Below are positions 47,752 through 60,448 of a stretch of DNA of 64,000 bases, one piece after another; positions within the stretch are counted from its first letter, which is position 1; the number at the start of each line of letters is the position of its first letter. The notes under the pieces are model-generated. The model did no database searches, was not told the DNA's origin, and worked only from the letters and a program-made list of their open reading frames with translations. Both the position numbers and the translations under genes were made by a program. Source of the stretch: Whitmania pigra. Lineage: Eukaryota; Annelida; Clitellata; Hirudinida; Haemopidae. The stretch covers positions 79,501 to 143,500 of the forward strand of contig JAJTWR010000113.1 in assembly GCA_021613335.1 (NCBI GenBank), read 5' to 3'.

Positions 47752-50700
47752 ATGAAGACTATAATCATTTATCTTGTTGTTTTATTTCGTCAGTACTCAA
47801 TAATTAAAAAATAAAATATATTCTATTTAATTTATTCATTTTCCTGCAGTTCACCGTCTTGAAGGTAGTGAAGAAATTGCTGGAACAGGCGATTTGAGAT
47901 TTTTTAAAAATATTATCTCAAATAAAAAGTAACAAATCTACTATTAAATGCATCATTTATTTACTTCAACATATTCCAAAACTGTTTAAGTTTATCTAAG
48001 TTAATGATGATTAATTTTGTTCTTACATTATCAGGAAGAACATAAACAGTGGAAGTATTAATCTGGGATATGAATTTGGAGGAAACCGTGGTGAGGAATC
48101 GAACCATTCGTATTAATTTGCTAAACTTATTTAAATTTGAAAAATTACTTTAGAAAAAATCTAAATTAATACAAACCTTCAACAGGTCCATATGAAGACA
48201 AAAAAGAATTATCGGATTGCTGCCTTAAAATTCAGCCAAAAATAAATGGTGAAAATAATTTGTCATAATGTTCGTAAATTACAGAGGCAAATTACAATGT
48301 GCGATTGTAATAAAAATCTAAATTCAAACATTTTCTAATAAAATATAAATTGTAAAAGAATTTATTTATAAATAGATAATGATTTATTGCCGAAAGAAAA
48401 TGTCAAGGTCACAAGTGAGAAAATTATTTAATCTTTGTTCCTGCACTCAATCAATTAAAGTAAAGCAATTACAGAAGAAAAACGATCAAATACAAACTGT
48501 CCTTAACTTGTTTTGTAAAATTTTGTTAATGCAAAACTTATTATTCAACAAAGAATCTTCCAACTGTGTATTTTGCAGATTATGCTAGCTGCGATGATGT
48601 ACCAACATCAGAAAGCAGTGGAATTTACCTTAGCATCTTGAGAAATGTATTGAAACCAGTCTTTTGTCAGATTCAGAACGACTCCAAATATTTGGTAAGT
48701 TGTTAAATTATTTGTTTATTTGTCCGGTCGAAGGTCTATTTTTAAGCCAATGATTAAAATTGAATCTATGAGATCGGCTTCAGTAAAAACGAGAAACAGT
48801 AAAGATCGGGTGAGAAAAAAAAACAGTTTACAGAAGTTACATTTAACTTAATGTTACAGAATATTAGTTGGCAATTATTACAAAAATTTGTTAAATTGGA
48901 GTCAAATAATGATTTAAATCAAGAGACAGACACCAACTCGTCTGGTATAAAATTCTTTAAAGCCTGATCCTAGCGTCTTCAATTGCATCAACAGATAGGA
49001 ACGAGTTGATCGACTCAAAACCTTCACATTTCCCTCCTGGGAAAGAGATTTTCTTGTTCGGTAACCAATTTCTTCAGTCTCTAACAATACTCTTTCCTGA
49101 AGGTTTCAATATTCTTTCTCATTTCGGACGATCCTTCACCCCTCACTAAGCTGTCACTAATAAACACTTGGCGTGCAGGTTGGCCGAATGGGTAGCGTTC
49201 CTGCATGCGAGGTAATACAACAGTCGTTATGTGCCATGTTCTCAGCCCAGCCAGCACTGTCAGGGGCCGCCCTAGGGTAGGAGCACCATATAAATGGCGG
49301 ATCAATTAAAAAGTACTTACATAAGACACTCGAAAAATCGGCTAAGTACAAATAAATACAAATACTAAAAAAATACATGCAGTTCTGTTTTAATAGTATG
49401 TTATTAATGTCCTCAGCATAACTAGATGAGTCGGATAAGACGTAAATTCGGGAAGCGTTCAATCCAAAAATGTCTTAAATGTATAACGCCTATATACCAC
49501 AGAAAAATTACAAGTTTTAATTATTCTAAGAAATCAAAATTTTAAAGAATGTTTTTTTACATGTAAAACTATTAATTAATGTCAAATTTCAAATCAATTA
49601 TATTGTTTAACAAATGAGAATTTGGCACAAAATATGCACTTTCAATATGCATAAAGAAAATCACTTAACAAGACACTCATCAAGTCGGCTTTCAAATCGT
49701 CGAATTTCTTTTGATCTTTCCCTGACTTCCTGTTGCAAGGCGTATCTACAATGATTTGAAGTTGGAATTTTATTTAGCTAATCTTAGCCAATGCTTATGG
49801 AGGAAAGTGAAGGAACTTCATGTGACAGACCGCTATCGTGACGATTGAAAGCATTTGATTCAAAATGAGGCTGGCTTTAAGTTTTGTTGACGTCACAAAT
49901 GCATCCGAGATTTTGATGGAAAGTTCTCCAAGAGTAATGGATCCAGCGCTCGATTATTGAAAGACAACCACATTAAAAAAGAAAGAGGGAACCTCGGTTT
50001 GCTATCCCTCTATGGAATGTCAGACAAATATACTTTTTTGTAGTAATCTTTTAATTTCGCTCATATTTTTTTACAATAAATTTTACTGGGCTGTTTTGAC
50101 GTGTCTGTTTCGACGGGGTGCCATGCCAAATGATATTTTATCTATAATTTATTACTCAACATATCTAATTGATTTTGAAAAGTTTGTATTGTCATTTGTC
50201 AGGTCATCCAACGAAGGATAAATGGGCACGAAAACTTTTACCGCAGTTGGTCTGATTATGAAGAAGGATTTGGAAATCTTACTGACGAGTTTTGGATTGG
50301 TAATAATTATTATGCTTCGGATATCAAGAAAAATTAAATATATGCATTAACAAATCAGGAAATTGGGCCTTAAGTATAATCACCTCAAGAACTCCATATA
50401 AGTTACTAATCGAATTGGAAGCGTTTGACTCCACCAAGGTTTATGCCCTGTATGAATCCTTCTCTATCGGTGGTCCTGAAACAAGGTACAAATTAAATAT
50501 TTCCGGGTATTCGGGCACTGCTGGTGAGTTGTTGTGAGCTAAGTTTTTTTTATTATTAGATATTCATTTCAAAGTTGCATTCTAGGTGATTCATTAACAT
50601 CGCACAACGGACAGAAATTTACAACTTTCGACCAGGACAACGATAATGAAGCTAGCAATTGTGCAACGCTGTTTAAAGGAGCCTGGTGGTACGACAAATG

Positions 50701-50839
50701 TCATGCTTCCAACTTAAATGGATTGTACCACCAAGGAAATCACAGTTCTTATGCAGATGGAATCAACTGGCACAGTTTCAGAGGGCACCACGAATCAATG
50801 AAGACCGTTGTGATGAAAATATTAAGATATTCTCCATAA
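47752..50839 (+). CDS. Fibrinogen-related domain lectin, gene 1 of the cluster (7 exons, no linker exon seen)
   Basis: Exons 47752-47788, 47850-47928, 48035-48090, 48579-48694, 50203-50299, 50359-50523 and 50586-50839 join in phase to 267 residues. [18 protein letters not shown] is a signal peptide. Exons 2-3 form the N-terminal module shared with genes 2 and 3 ([14 protein letters not shown]). Exons 4-7 are the fibrinogen C-terminal domain, with [47 protein letters not shown], the calcium-site loop [12 protein letters not shown] and [17 protein letters not shown]. This is the ficolin/tachylectin-5-like type, which binds acetylated sugars. Exon 3 splices directly to exon 4 in phase. A mini-exon in the 490-base intron cannot be excluded. 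The 1.5-kb intron holds a SINE. It ends in an extra LRYSP compared with the other two. Confidence 0.9.
49168..49300 (+). repeat. tRNA-derived SINE-like insertion in an intron of FReD gene 1
   Basis: TGGCGTGCAGGTTGGCCGAA then TGGGTAGCGTTCCTGCATGCG resembles the 5' half of a Ser/Leu-type tRNA with a pol III A box. It continues as CAGTCGTTATGTGCC. A worn copy lies at 35384-35480. The T-arm GGTTCGAATCC is not intact, so this is not a working tRNA. The 3' limit is uncertain. Confidence 0.55.
50084..50130. repeat. Solo end related to the 51428-51608 MITE
   Basis: GGGCTGTTTTGACG and CGACGGGGTGCCAT resemble the terminal sequence of the MITE 1.3 kb downstream (GGCACCCCGTC, AATAGCCC). It lies in the FReD gene 1 intron. 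Confidence 0.45.
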
Positions 50840-51427
50840 ATTTTAACCGCTCAGGCTTTCTTTTCATCTCTGAATTGAGTAATATGCTTGTAAAATAAAC
50901 ATTGCATAAATTAATTTAAGTATTAAATGATTATTTTCTTAAAAATCAATTGGAATAAAGTTTTTGTTATTCATAAAAGCATTCACTTAATCGTTTGACA
51001 ACATTCTAAGCGGTTTAGTAGCGAGACTGAGCATAACAATATGACAATATTATAAATTATCATTATTCATCATTCATGAACCAAAACTTTCCTCTTTTGA
51101 ATTTTCAACTTTAAGGTTCAGTTATGCGAATTAATCAACGCCACTAATTTTGATTTTAAAAAATCAGTAAGGCCAAGAATCCTTTAAAAAGCATTAAATG
51201 CAAGACCTAACACACGTCATATGTTTTGGAGGCTTTAATTCTGAAAAGGCCCTTATCTCCTCCATGCAGGCACCATGTTTTCTTAATATTTTGTCAATAT
51301 TTATTGTTCACTAACAGCAACTATTATGACCAGCTCAAAACAGTGATAAAATTTAACAGCATAAGAGTCATGGTCCATTAAAATATGTGTACAATGTCTC
51401 CCAAATATTAAACAAAATCTCTTTTAC
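50840..51427. other. Intergenic after FReD gene 1
   Basis: No gene or repeat recognised. AT-rich. Confidence 0.4.
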
Positions 51428-51608
51428 GGCACCCCGTCATAATAGCCCGGCGACAAAATAGCACCATCAAAACATAAAACCCATTTCATTTAATCAAATT
51501 TGAAATAAGTTACAGGTTAATGTATCAACTCATATAAATATTTTTTTTATAAAGATACATTGACGGGGATGGTTTATTTTGTCGCTGGGCTATTTTGACG
51601 GGTCACCA
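51428..51608. mobile_element. 181-bp MITE with about 40-bp inverted repeats and 8-bp direct flanks
   Basis: GGCACCCCGTCATAATAGCC and CGGCGACAAAATAG on the left match, inverted, GGTGACCCGTCAAAATAGCC and CAGCGACAAAATAA on the right. TCTTTTAC flanks both sides (51420-51427 and 51609-51616), an 8-bp duplication pointing to a hAT-type mobiliser. There is no coding content. Confidence 0.8.
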
Positions 51609-51998
51609 TCTTTTACATAAAAATACAACTTCTTCACTACTAGTAAGAAAATTTTCACTAGTGCTTGTATCCGGACGTTGATAATCAGACGAGTCTGATC
51701 CTGAAAAATCAAAATAAATTATATTAGACACACATTTAAAATTGTATATTTATAATTTAAAAAAATCGAAATATGGATCACCTGTTTAACCCTCAGTAAC
51801 CTGAATTCGACTTTGCTTTAACTTTGCCCAAGAAGAAATAATATCTTGTAATTTAATCTCATAATCTAATAATCTCTTTCACAAGCTAAGGGCAACAAAG
51901 TCTGTCATGTTAGAGTACGTAGAGTGTTTTTAACAAACTTAAGCTGGCTCTCATTAATCGCAACTGAAAATCCTGTTATTATAACAAATCGAACTAAT

Positions 51999-53702
51999 TT
52001 AAATGCCTGCTTGATTGACATATTTCTCTATTTCCTGAAATTTATGTTCATTTGCAGCCACCAAGATATTAGCCATTGTTTGTGCTTCTAAGCAAAATTC
52101 TAATAATATTTCCATCTCAGCCTGCAAAGTTTTGGCATCCATTTTAGCTTTTGGTGGAAACATTTGCAGGGCGTTTTCAATATTTCTGATTGTCAAGTTA
52201 TTTTTGGAAAATGGTGTCTTGAATATTACAAATAGGCTTTAAACTATTTACTCACTGCAACATGTTCGACTTCAAAAAGTTTATTAGTGTATCGAGGACT
52301 TCCTTGAACTCCCGCCTAAAGAATATCTCAGTTGCAAATGTTGCTTGAGATTCATCTTTGTCATCAAATCGTCATAGACGTAGAATGGCATATTTCTACG
52401 TCTATGATGTCGCTTAAAATCGTCTTCCTCATTTATGTATAATTTGGATGAAAATTGTTTTTCAGCCAGAATTAATTGCGTCATCTCTGTTTCACTGTTG
52501 AGGAATTCTAAGGTCTTAGTGGTCGCTTTTATGTTTTCTACGGCATCACTAACATTCAGATCAATTGCTTCCAAAGATTCAGTTAACACTTTTACTTTGT
52601 ACAGTACATTCTTCACACACATAACAGACAGAATAAAGTCAAAACTCATGATACGTTTGTATAAGTCCATAGCATTAGATATAGTTGTTGAGTCACACTT
52701 TTTATACGAAATTTCATAAAGTACTTCTGCTTCTAAGGAGGTGTTCACATCTTTCAAAGATTCAGCTCTCTATTTTCTGAAATTTTTCTTTTAACGGTAG
52801 ATATCGTTACAAGATGTGAAAAACACGCATAATAATTCTAAAATATTAAACATATCGGAAATGATCGTACTGGCACGGCAACAACGGCAACCAACTCCGA
52901 TACTTTCCGTTGAGCTCTTTCAAACTCTCCCGACATTGAATCAGCAAAATCAAACGATTGAAAAGAAAGATTGTCGGTATCAACGGCATTGCGTTGCAAG
53001 CAACTGACTATACTCTTTCCTATTCCAGCGCGTCTTGTCAGTTATTTCGGTTATTTGCAAGAGTCTTTTATTTGCAATTCCTTCCTGATTGACGAAACGG
53101 ATTACAATAGTCGACATGTCTTTCCTCGAACTATCTGGCGTTGAACTGATTGTCAGAAATTTCTTTAATGATTTTATTTATGAGCATGTTCGCAATTAAT
53201 TGAATAAATTCATTTTGCGATATATGGCTCAGATAGGAAACATGATAAGGTCTCAGCTTAACGTCCTCAAACCATCCTTTTAAACAAAGATTATGACAAG
53301 CCATAAGATGGACTAATTACTTAGCAACTTGTTGATTAAACTTATTAAACTGTAGTAATATTTGTTATTATTACCAATTAAGCTCTTATTATAACAGGTA
53401 TTAAAGAACTCAAACTTTCAAATAACCATCAACAAATTATGAAAGTAAACAAAATCACCAAGACAACGAATAAAAATTGGAAATATCCAACCAATGGCAA
53501 ATTTAATTTAATACCAAGAGAAATGGGCGTCTGCGGACATTATTCCATTTTAAATATTTGTTGTAACTTTAAATCCTAAACCTCGTAGGAATTAATATAA
53601 TATGCATTTAAATTTTGAATCCTAATTTTCCCAACTTATTTCAGTCTGTTCCAAGTGGGGGGGGGGCAAGCTGCCCCCTTGCCCCCGTCAAGGAGCATCC
53701 CT
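51999..53702 (-). pseudogene. DUF4371/ZMYM1-like hAT transposase remnant
   Basis: Read from right to left on the minus strand: a terminal motif CAGGGATGCTCCTTGACGGG (53702 inwards), then STIVIRFVNQEG (about 53115), SFQSFDFADSMSGEFERAQR (about 52970-52910), MSFDFILSVMCVKNVLYK (52650-52590), and MFPPKAKMDAKTLQAEMEIL (about 52160). This follows the order of ZMYM1-type hAT transposases. Stops and frame changes separate the blocks. It is inactive. Confidence 0.7.
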
Positions 53703-54653
53703 GATCTCCACCCCATGAGGTAATGACAAAGAAGATGAAGAAAATACGGACGCAGATTTTGGAACCAATTACCTCTGCCGATGAGACGGTAGAAATGCTT
53801 CAGCAAATTTAACGGTGTGGTTCTTTTGTAGGAAATGAAACTGTTTTGGATAACATCAATAATATTGAAGCACTAGTTTTCATCAGACTGTTAAAACGCA
53901 AAAAGCAACAAAGCACTTTAGATTTTGTAAAAAAAACTATAGTATCTACCTGCACGTGTTTTCAAAGCTGAATAAGACTATTCGCGAATTTTGAAACTGT
54001 AAAATATTTGTAAAAGTGGACTAAACCCGTCACATTTTTGGGGTATTTTGTGAGCGATCTTTGTCTTTGCAATATAGGAAAAAAATAATTAGAAACGTTT
54101 GTATCAAGAATCGACGATGGCTCTTATTGCATATTGGTAATTCTCTACTGTTGGTTTACACATGCATTTTGTTGTTAGCAAACATGCACATACATTTTGC
54201 TCTTACCAATATCAAATATCAATTGCTATTGTGTAAAAAAATCCATAAAAACACGTGCTGTACATTCTTATTTAATAACGGACACTATATACATCAAGAA
54301 ATTGCAAGCGCATGTTATAATTTAATCGATTAATCGATTAAAATTTTCGTAGCCCTAATGTGAACGTTTTCAGTCAAAACACAAGTTGAATTTATTGAAT
54401 AAAACGTTTTTAAATAATATTTCTTATCAAATAAAAAATAATTAAATTGCTCATTTGAAATTCAATGTAATTATAAAATTGTTGAAAGTGCATATTGAAA
54501 AAATATGCTACTAATAATTTACTTCAACATTTATTCCAATTTTCTTTTTGCATGACCACATGAGAAACGGATGAGGGTTAAACTTAGTTTTATAAACTTA
54601 TTTAATTATTAAGTAATAATTATTAGTAATAATAAATTATAATTATGATAATG

Positions 54654-54687
<34 letters not shown>

Positions 54688-55383
54688 TGATGATGATAAT
54701 AATAATGATAATAATAATAATGATAATAATAAATATTAATTTATTAAAATTATAATTTAATATTCAAATTAATGTATTAAATTTCCTAATCTACTTTTTT
54801 CAACACGTGAAAAATAATTTTTAATAGAAATTAGATTTTGGAATGAAACTGGATTTATATTTCCGGTGGTCAATCACTGACTGCATCCTGTAGTTAACCA
54901 AACCAAGTTTCTAAAATCCCTGAAATGCTCAATGGGAGTTGATACTTTTTTTGCTCACATCTCTTTCGCATTTCATGAATCAAATAATACTTTTGAAGAT
55001 AAATAACTTCAAAATCCAACGCCTGAACAAAATAAATTTAATTAAATCAAGTAAAATCAACAGCCGACAAAAGTGATTAGACTATAACCAAATTTAGCTA
55101 TGGGTTTAATTTTATCAAAGTTTCTATTCCTCTCTGGCTCTACCTCAAAATATTTATTTTTAATTTAAATATTACAAATATATATTAAAGAGCGGAGAAA
55201 TATAATAGAACATTTTTTTTACTGAAATCAGAGCAAGATTCAAATATGGTGCATGTAATAAACACGCACAAATTACATGTACATGTGTAAACGTACATGT
55301 GATATAAACTTTCGTGATACAACGCAATAAATAATGTTATACATCGAAGTATCCGATTTTTGCTGAAGTGTTTGACTAGAATC
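53703..55383. other. Intergenic with transposon debris
   Basis: 53730-53930 on the plus strand reads like a transposase tail (SADETVEMLQQI, ALVFIRLLKRKKQQSTLDFV). The stretch 54318-54358 (TTAATCGATTAATCGATTAA, then GTAGCCCTAA) resembles a hAT terminus. A short ATA/GATAAT repeat lies at 54640-54730. No gene is seen. Confidence 0.4.
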
Positions 55384-57120
55384 ATGATTAGTTGCAAAAG
55401 GTTTTGCATTGTTATCATGACCTGTGAGTCTTTGACGCTATTTTCACATGGCGCCGTGAAAAATAAAATAATTATTATTATTACTATTATTAATAAAATT
55501 ATATTTTCATAATCAAATCAAAACCGTCGTATTTATAATAAAATGTTTGAAGAAAGGCACTTAATTTGAATGGTAAAAAGATTATACTGTTTTAACACTT
55601 TGTTTTTGTTCTTCAACAGTCTGTTTGGTTGGTCGATTTGCAGAAAGTTCAGAGATTTCCACTAACTACGATGACAAAATTAGGGTTGTATTGGAAGCAA
55701 GTGTTCCGTTAGTTTTTATGTCGTAAATTCATTATCTTTTCAAATACTTTCCTTACCACAACAAATTATAATTGCAGAAAACATGTCAACATGGGAAAAA
55801 TTAGATTTGAATATGATTTTCGATCATCTTGTGGTTAGTGATATTTGCATCCATCAATTTTATCAATTAATGCATTACATTTATTGAACAATATTTGAAA
55901 AACAAACGGTAATCGCTTTAATAAACGATTACAATATACTTATTTTGATTCATTTCTTAGTAAACCATAATTATAAAATATATTAAGCTTGATGAAGTCA
56001 TGTTTTCTTTCAATCGTAAATAAAAATTAAACACTAAAAATTGTTTATTTTGAAATTATCTTTGTTTAAAAAATTCCTGTTAATTTTAATATTAACTGCA
56101 TTTAACAATTCAACAAAAGACAACGAAGACAAACATCTAGGAAGTCCAAGTAAGTTTTAGACAAATTAAAATTTTCGAAATTGATAAACGCTTTAAAACC
56201 AAATATGTCAGCTTACAATAACTGTCGTGACGTGCCAACCGTCAATGGCAGTGGTGTATACAACATTAGTATCAATGGACGTTACAAACAGTTGTATTGC
56301 GAAGTTAATCCTGATGGAAATAACTATTTGGTAAGAGGTTGAAAACAAAGTTTCAAATGTAAAATAATTTCTAGTTAGTCCATTTGTAACACCAATAAAT
56401 ATGAAAATAAATATAAATATTAAGTGAATTGTCTTGATGACACTTGCACTTCTTTTATTGCTGGGCTCACCAAAACGTCCAGGTAATTCAAAGAAGGGTT
56501 GACGGATCTCTTGACTTTTATAGAAACTGGACGGAATACGAGAATGGCTTTGGAAATCTGAACCACGAATTTTGGATAGGTAAAAACTTAACTTAATAGA
56601 GGATATTTATGTTTTATATTTTATTCATTGGAAATCAGGAAACAAATTTCTCCACGAAATCACTTCACATTCAAATTACAAACTGAAAATTGATTTGGAA
56701 GCAATTGATTCGACTAAAGCATATGCTGAATACTATGTATTCTCGGTCGGATCTCCTGAGTTAAAATACAAGTTGAACGTATCTGGTTATTTAGGAACAG
56801 CAGGTTTGACTACTTTATGTTAAATTAATAAAATAAATTTTTAAATATTTCTGATTGTCATGCCTATTAATTTCAAAGGAGATTCTCTTACATATCATAG
56901 TGGTCAAATGTTTACAACGTTCGATCAAGACAATGACGAACATCCAACAAATTGTGCTGTTGAATTCAAGGGAGCCTGGTGGTATAAAAGCTGTCACTTT
57001 TCCAATTTGAACGGATTTTATCACGGTGGTCATCACGAATCTTATGCCGATGGAGTGAATTGGGAAAAATTCAAAGGATATCATGAGTCCATGAAAAAAG
57101 CAACAATGAAAATTTATTAG
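55384..57120 (+). CDS. Fibrinogen-related domain lectin, gene 2 of the cluster (8 exons, one 30-nt linker exon)
   Basis: Exons 55384-55423, 55620-55707, 55778-55833, 56120-56149, 56212-56330, 56483-56579, 56639-56803 and 56879-57120 join in phase to 278 residues. The signal peptide spans exon 1 into exon 2 ([20 protein letters not shown]). The N-terminal module ends [20 protein letters not shown]. Exon 4 encodes a charged linker of ten residues ([10 protein letters not shown]). The fibrinogen domain has [46 protein letters not shown] core, [12 protein letters not shown] and [20 protein letters not shown]. It ends KKATMKIY. The exon lengths 119, 97, 165 and 242 are identical to gene 3. The donor of exon 2 is GTTAGT in both genes. 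It is a secreted lectin, probably of innate immunity by family analogy. Confidence 0.92.
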
Positions 57121-57905
57121 TAACTTCGTCGAGCAGCCAATGCTTCCCAGTTTCCGTTTAAACCTTAAAAATTCGCTTTTATAATTAAAGGTCACTAAAT
57201 AATAATATTAATAATAAGAATCAACCTTGGTCCTATTAAATGCGGATGTTCTTTGTTACTCTTTGTTTCAAAAAAATGCTAAAAAACTTTTCAAAGCTTT
57301 CATTATTTGATAAATATAATTGACAATTGATATCACCTACACTATTACTGATGTATTAATATTAATATTAATGTAAGAATATTATTATTAATTATATATT
57401 ATTATTACTGTTATTATAATTGTTATTTTCACTTTAGATTATGGATTTTGACCCTAAGCGGCAATTCTGAGAAAGATAAAGCTTCATCAAGTGGCTTCTA
57501 CCTGTTAACTTTTCAGAGAATTCACGCTTTAACGAAATAACTTGAAGTTCATTCTGAATTCTACTAATTTATTCTGTGGGAGACAATTGAAAAGAAAATT
57601 ACGAACAAACTCTACATAAAGCTTAACATTAGACATTTTAAAATGATTCATTTTCTCATGAAAAAATAATTTAACGGTGATGTTTTAGTCATTGTTTAAT
57701 TCTGCCATTCGAATTAACTATCCTCCATCAATTCAATTTTCCCAACCACGGCTTGTTCTTTTAAACTTACATGTCCGGGGAGATCTCGGATCCTTTTGGG
57801 GACACTAAATCTTTCGGAGTGGTTTTTTTGAACGATTGATATTGTTAATGTTTGCATGGCCGAGAAAAAAAAAATAAAAATAATAATATTGAATATGAAC
57901 CTCTT
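57121..57905. other. Intergenic after FReD gene 2
   Basis: AT-rich with short ATT tracts near 57355-57425. No gene seen. Confidence 0.4.
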
Positions 57906-58944
<1,039 letters not shown>

Positions 58945-59075
58945 TAAACATGTGTTTTGTACCCCGGCCATGGATAACCCCTATCCATGGATATTTAACA
59001 TGGATAGGGGTTATCCATGGCAACTGAACACCGAACTTGGCCAGGCTAGAAAAGTAACCCAGGTTGATTCCTACA
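58945..59075 (+). repeat. Dispersed repeat, copy 2, carrying a perfect 22-bp palindrome
   Basis: The flanks match 40088-40155 (CTAAACATGTGTTTTGTACC..., GATTCCTAC). Between them the arms 58968-58989 and 58999-59020 are perfect inverted repeats around the 9-base loop GATATTTAA. Each arm holds CCATGGATAACCCC at its outer end. Confidence 0.85.
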
Positions 59076-60448
59076 CTTATATGTTTCTTCTTATAGTTAA
59101 TAAACTTAATAAGTTAATAAGTGAAGTTTTATATTTACAAATGAGTCTTGAAATTATGGAATTACAGGCAAATAACTGCATTCATCACTGAATTTGCTTT
59201 TAACTCGGCACCCGGCTAAAAAGGTGACCCCCATCAGTCGATCGCCACCCAAAATGTATAAGAAGATTTACCCGGAATAAGATTGAAAAATTATGTTGCG
59301 AAATAATGATGCATTAAAATTTCAACATTATCAACAATACTTTAATTATAATTAGCATGTAATCAGTATTCCATAAATAATCATTACAAACCTTTACTTG
59401 CAGTCGTTAAATGGCAGTTCGTCCAGCGTTCATTGGTTATTCATTGAATTCAGGCAATGAAATGTTATGGTTTAGAAACAAATGTTTCCCCACATTATCG
59501 TCAAGTAGGTTGGTTTTGCGTAACTTTTAACAAATTCGGTTATGTCTAGTCCTTAATGAAAGGATGCTTTGTTCTTGCTAATCGACTTGGAGAACAATGA
59601 TAAGACAATTTTTCTGCTTTTTGGATCAGTTCAACAATGGGCTTTTCAATTATTTCAAACTATTCTAGACTAAATTTAAGATCGTGGTACAAATTAATAT
59701 TGTTTAATAAATTTTATAGGGATATATCAAGAATGTCTGTAGAATGACACAAATAAAGAATTATTGCTAAATAAACCTAAAATTGTTAAAATCTTGATCA
59801 ACTTCCTTACAGCTTTGCAACATTATTAAAGTGGTCTCTGAGAATATTTTCCCAATCAAAAGGAGCTTAAAATATATTCATAATTTTAGTTTAAATTTAA
59901 CATTTTCTTTGGAAATGTAATAATTTTAATGGAATTACGTGAATCGAGAAACGTCCTCCTTATTGCAAAACAAATCGAAATTTCATTTATTGAGATATTG
60001 ATTATTTATTTAATGAGATTCCATATAAGAATAAGCTGGAAACAGTTTTTAAACAAAATGGTAATTTTGGACAAAAGATGTTTTTAAAAAACAGAGAAAA
60101 AAATCTTTTCTGGCACCACGAAACACAATTATGGTATTTATTAACAAGTCGAAATTAATATTTCACCAAATTAAAAACATAATTTTAAAGAACTACTTAC
60201 ATGACATACTAAAATCTGAGTCAATGTTTGAATAACGTCAATACTTCAGTACATAGAGTTCTTCTATCTGCTTTGGATATTGTCAACAATGGTTTTATTG
60301 TCAGAATTTCTGAAACAATACTTCGTACTTCGTACAAAGAGAATGCTTTCATCTTTGTAAAAGCAGTTGATGTGGGGTATATAAAATGCATTAAACTCCG
60401 AAGACTGAACAAGGATTTGCTTAGCGAGGTTTAATTTGAAAATAAAGG
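59076..60448. other. Intergenic before FReD gene 3
   Basis: CACCCGGCTAAAAAGGTGAC at about 59209 may be a further worn fragment of the dispersed repeat. Otherwise AT-rich with no gene seen. Confidence 0.4.

Noticed and set aside
49168..49260. Functional Ser/Leu tRNA gene
   Set aside because: Only the 5' part resembles a tRNA. The T arm and acceptor pairing are not present, and a diverged second copy exists, as expected of a SINE.
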